Positions 39,089-41,486 of a stretch of 41,486 nucleotides of DNA are shown here, piece after piece. Source of the stretch: Stemphylium vesicarium. Lineage: Eukaryota > Ascomycota > Dothideomycetes > Pleosporales > Pleosporaceae. Each line of letters begins with the position of its first letter. Positions within the stretch are counted from its first letter, which is position 1. The stretch spans positions 1 through 41,486 of the forward strand of contig QXCR01000207.1 of NCBI GenBank assembly GCA_004380135.1, written 5' to 3'. The notes beneath the pieces were generated by a model. That model saw nothing but the letters and a program-made list of their open reading frames with translations. It was not told where the DNA came from and searched no databases. Position numbers and translations under genes: made by a program.

Positions 39089-41189
39089 CTACACCATCTC
39101 TAAATTCGAGACTGTATGCTCTGCTTCCCAATGAGATAATGCTGCTAAGGAAGACAACAAATTAGGATGATTAGGTCCAAGCCTCTGCTGGCAAAGATGT
39201 ACGCATTCCCTCATTAGTTTTATGGCCTCCACCTCTCGACCTTGTGCTTTCCAAGTGAAAGCTAGATTGTTCATGCTGGTCAGCGTGTCTGGATGGTCCG
39301 CTCCCAAATTCTTCTTGCGAGTCTCCATCACTTGCACCTCCAGCTCTTCTGCTGCATCCCACTGCCCTTGATTCCAAAGAGTCGAGGCTAGATTGGCCAT
39401 GCTGGTCAGCGTGGAAGGATGGTCCGCTCCCAGCTTCTTCTTGCGAGTCTCCATCACTTGCACAAACAGCTCTTCTGCTGCATCCCACCGCCCTTGATTC
39501 CAAAGAGTCGAGGCTAGATTGGCCATGCTGGTCAGCGTGGAAGGATGGTCCGCTCCCAGCTCTTCTGCTGCATCCCACCGCCCTTGATTCCAAAGAGTCG
39601 AGGCTAGATTGTTCATGCTGGTCAGCGTGTCTGGATGGTCCGCTCCCAGCTTCTTCTTGCTCATCTCCATCACTTGCACCTCCAGCTCTTCTGCTGCATC
39701 CCACCGCCCTTGATTCCAAAGAGTCGAGGCTAGATTGTTCATGCTGTTCAGCGTGTCTGGATGGTCCGCTCCCAGCTTCTTCTTGCTCGTCTCCATCACT
39801 TGCACCTCCAGCTCTTCTGCTGCATCCCACCGCCCTTGATTCCAAAGAGTCGAGGCTAGATTGTTCATGCTGGTCAGCGTGTCTGGATGGTCCGCTCCCA
39901 GCTTCTTCTTGCGAGTCTCCATCACTTGCACAAACAGCTCTTCTGCTGCATCCCACTTCCCTTGATTCCGGTAAGTCGAGGCTAGATTGGCCATGCTGGT
40001 CAGCGTGGAAGGATGGTCCGCTCCCAGCTTCGTCTTGCTGGTCTCCATCACTTGCACCTCTAGACTCTCCGCATCGTCCCATCGGCCTCCAAGCTTGTAT
40101 GCTAGCCCAACCATAGCTACGCTCCACAGCGTGTCCTCGTGCTCTTGCCCTAGCACCTTCTTTCGCGCTTTCATTGCCTTCGTAGCCAGCATCTCAGCAT
40201 CAGCAATGTTTCCAATCCTCTCCGCAAACCACGCTGCACGGTAGAGTATCGTCGCCCATTCTGCTATCGACAACTTAGCTTTGGGTTCCTGCCCTACGGC
40301 CGCCTTAGCATGCGCATAGAGTGCCTGGCATGCTGCCCAGTTCTCGTACTCTCCAGTCGGGAACGCTGCGTGCAGGTTACTGACAAACTGCTGCTTCCAT
40401 TGCTCAAGCGTGCTATTAGCCTCGAGCCATTTGCGCGTCGCTAGCTGCACGAGCGCGTGCATCTCGAAGCTCGTGCCACTAGTGTCGACAGACACGAAGC
40501 AGAAGTTACGCAGCGCTACTATGTCGTCTTCAAACTCGTCGTCGCCCACGCTAGACTGCGATGTATCGTCCTCAGAGTCGCTATCTCCATCATCTTTCAC
40601 CTTCTCCGTCTGGTTGGTCTGCGCTTCTGGTCGTTCTGTGCGAGGCCGGAGTAAATCTTCTGGGATACCTTGTCGGTCGAAGAAGCTCATGAGCGAGAGT
40701 AGGTCCGCTGCTGATGACCGTGTCTGCTGTATATACTCAAACGAGATCTGCCAGGTAACAACAATCGAGTTCTTGGCCTCCCAGTCTCGATGGAGCTGCC
40801 CGTTATCGTAGCTGAGTAGGCTTGATCGCTTGCGCTCGCTCTTCCTAAACTCCTCCAGGTACTTCGCCACTGGATATCGGGGCGCTCTTTGCGAGATGTA
40901 CGCAGCAGCCTGCACGATAGCGAGCGGCATGTACTCAAGCGCTGCTGCGAGATCGGCAACATGGCCGCTATCTCCCTGCGCTCCTAGCTTCTTCTCGAAC
41001 AGCGCCAGCGCCTGCGCCTCGTCCATTGGGTCTACATTAGCAACATCGCGCTGGTTAACCAGCTTTAGTGCTGCTTGCTTGTTCCGCGTCGTGACGAGGA
41101 TGGAGCCGCGCTCGCAGTGAGGGAAGTACTCGCGCAGCGGTTTTCGAATGACCTGTGCGTTGGTGATTTGGCCCTGGCTGTCGCTATTA
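39089..41189 (-). pseudogene. NB-ARC/TPR NLR-type (STAND) receptor, cut off at its 5' end by a transposon
   Basis: About 700 aa of continuous frame. It starts inside the nucleotide-binding domain: SILVTTRNKQAALKL, LALFEKKLG and the GLPLA-like motif EYMPLAIVQAAAY; the winged helix follows near LLSLMSFFDRQGIPEDLL. An acidic insert (GDSDSEDDTSQSS) comes next, then HALVQLATRKWLE and eight TPR (kinesin-light-chain-like, 42 residues) units. Known fungal NLR/STAND proteins of this class sense nonself or tissue state and oligomerise on ligand binding. The P-loop and everything N-terminal are missing, because a pogo-type element begins at 41190. The first 23 codons of the open frame (to about 41257) belong to that element. 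The rest of the gene, if kept, lies beyond the right edge. Confidence 0.85.
39215..40110 (-). repeat. Tandem 126-bp repeats encoding 42-residue TPR units
   Basis: Unit landmarks recur every 126 bp (for example CAGCTCTTCTGCTG at 39341 and 39467). The encoded units read [AN]NLASTLWNQGRWDAAEELE...ETRKKKLGADHP[DS]TLTSM and differ at only a few residues, so the array is very uniform. One unit is 36 bp short: after AAEEL it goes directly to GADHP (around 39550-39560), and the spacing there is 90 instead of 126. The outermost units (KLGGRWDDAESLE and FTWKAQGREVEAIKL) are more diverged. Confidence 0.9.
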
Positions 41190-41486
41190 ACGTGTTCCAC
41201 CACCGAGTGCACGGCCCCACCGAATGCACGCAACACCGCTTTTTCCACATTTTTCAATCAATTATATCTCAACCACCATGACAGGAATTGAAGCTGCGCT
41301 TGCAGCAATTGAATCGCTAAGCCTTGGAGATGATTTTACATATGCAGATATTGCTGCGAAGTACGATTGCGACCGATCTACGTTATCACGACGCCACCGA
41401 GGGCTTACACGAGCGCGTGCAACAGCACTTGCAAATGGCCGATTGCTCAACACCACGCAGGAATCCGAGCTTGTAAAATATATACA
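41190..41486 (+). mobile_element. Second pogo-type transposon, left end (partial)
   Basis: Starts ACGTGTTCCACC directly after a TA (41188-41189), the same layout as the element at 34372. A 14-bp direct repeat, CCACCGAGTGCACG / CCACCGAATGCACG, lies at 41200 and 41217 with 17-bp period, again like the first element. It carries an open transposase start at 41278 and runs off the right edge, so its other terminus is not seen. There is no RIP-like decay in the visible part, so this copy is younger and may be intact. Confidence 0.7.
41278..41486 (+). CDS. pogo/Fot1-type transposase, N-terminus (partial)
   Basis: The ATG at 41278 opens 69 codons to the window edge without a stop: MTGIEAALAAIESLSLGDDF, then YADIAAKYDCDRSTLSRRHR and TTQESELVKYI. 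This is the Psq/CENP-B-like helix-turn-helix start of fungal pogo transposases ('ai.Ai.s...ge...y..iA..ygvdrsTLsrRh', 'Q..ELv.yI'). The frame is clean, unlike the decayed copy at 34492-36239. The DDE core would follow beyond the window. The 88-bp leader includes the terminal repeat. Confidence 0.8.
   Translation, partial: MTGIEAALAAIESLSLGDDFTYADIAAKYDCDRSTLSRRHRGLTRARATALANGRLLNTTQESELVKYI

Noticed and set aside
39171..40127. A 318-codon open frame on the minus strand with SSLDSLESRAVGCSRRAG repeats
   Set aside because: It is the alternate frame of the NLR TPR array; the 126-bp unit is divisible by three, so a stop-free shadow repeats automatically.
1..41486. CRISPR array, rRNA, riboswitch or bacterial operon
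   Set aside because: Introns, RIP-type decay and eukaryotic gene families show a fungal nuclear genome; no spaced direct repeats of CRISPR type were seen.

Overview
The window reads as nuclear DNA of a filamentous ascomycete, most likely a Dothideomycete of the order Pleosporales. The signs are short introns of 42-70 bp with GT...AG ends and CTAAC-like branch points, compact housekeeping genes, and transposable elements (TEs) whose C-to-T and G-to-A decay resembles repeat-induced point mutation (RIP). Family names below come from recognising motifs in conceptual translations. No database search was run.

Left block, 1-4600: an AT-rich graveyard of nested retrotransposons. It holds two Copia pol tails, each followed by its own LTR (459-799 and 2205-2412). 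It also holds Gypsy/Ty3 protease and RNase H-integrase relics, a 1521-1700 / 4010-4200 inverted repeat, and a GC-rich fold-back insert at 3573-3775 that escaped the decay.

Central block, 4900-31240: gene-rich, ordinary euchromatin. In order: an archaemetzincin-type protease; a small DUF4267-like membrane protein; a 638-aa coiled-coil protein with a BTB-like C-terminus; the AP-3 adaptor mu subunit (APM3, with a 41-nt first exon); a small DMAC1/DUF4536-type mitochondrial protein; a HAPSTR1/TAPR1-like (DUF4588) protein; an F-box protein; a decayed gene related to the BTB-like C-terminus; a secreted class II heme peroxidase; a miniature F-box-like gene remnant; a Tautomerase_3 enzyme; phosphoserine phosphatase (SER2), divergent from a short-chain dehydrogenase; and a 1268-aa sterol-glucosyltransferase-like protein with a VPS13/ATG2-like tail. 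Three compact divergent promoters (12442-12625, 14027-14518, 25367-25551) organise the pairs. The genes cover trafficking, amino-acid synthesis, lipid metabolism, mitochondrial assembly and secretion and do not form one pathway.

Right block, 31240-41486: a gene-poor region carrying a 128-bp hAT-type MITE with a perfect 8-bp target duplication, then two genes broken by pogo/Fot1-type DNA transposons. A DUF3176 membrane-protein gene (33843-38169, minus strand) has four in-frame stops of RIP type and is split by a 1949-bp pogo element, itself interrupted by a 129-bp solo-LTR-like insert. Next to it an NB-ARC/TPR NLR-type (STAND) receptor gene with nearly identical 42-residue repeats is cut inside its nucleotide-binding domain by a second pogo-type element. 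That element's transposase start is intact and runs off the right edge. The most distinctive signals are this nested disruption of accessory genes, the 17-bp-period repeats shared by both pogo termini, the highly uniform TPR array, and the seven-fold 14-residue coiled-coil repeat.
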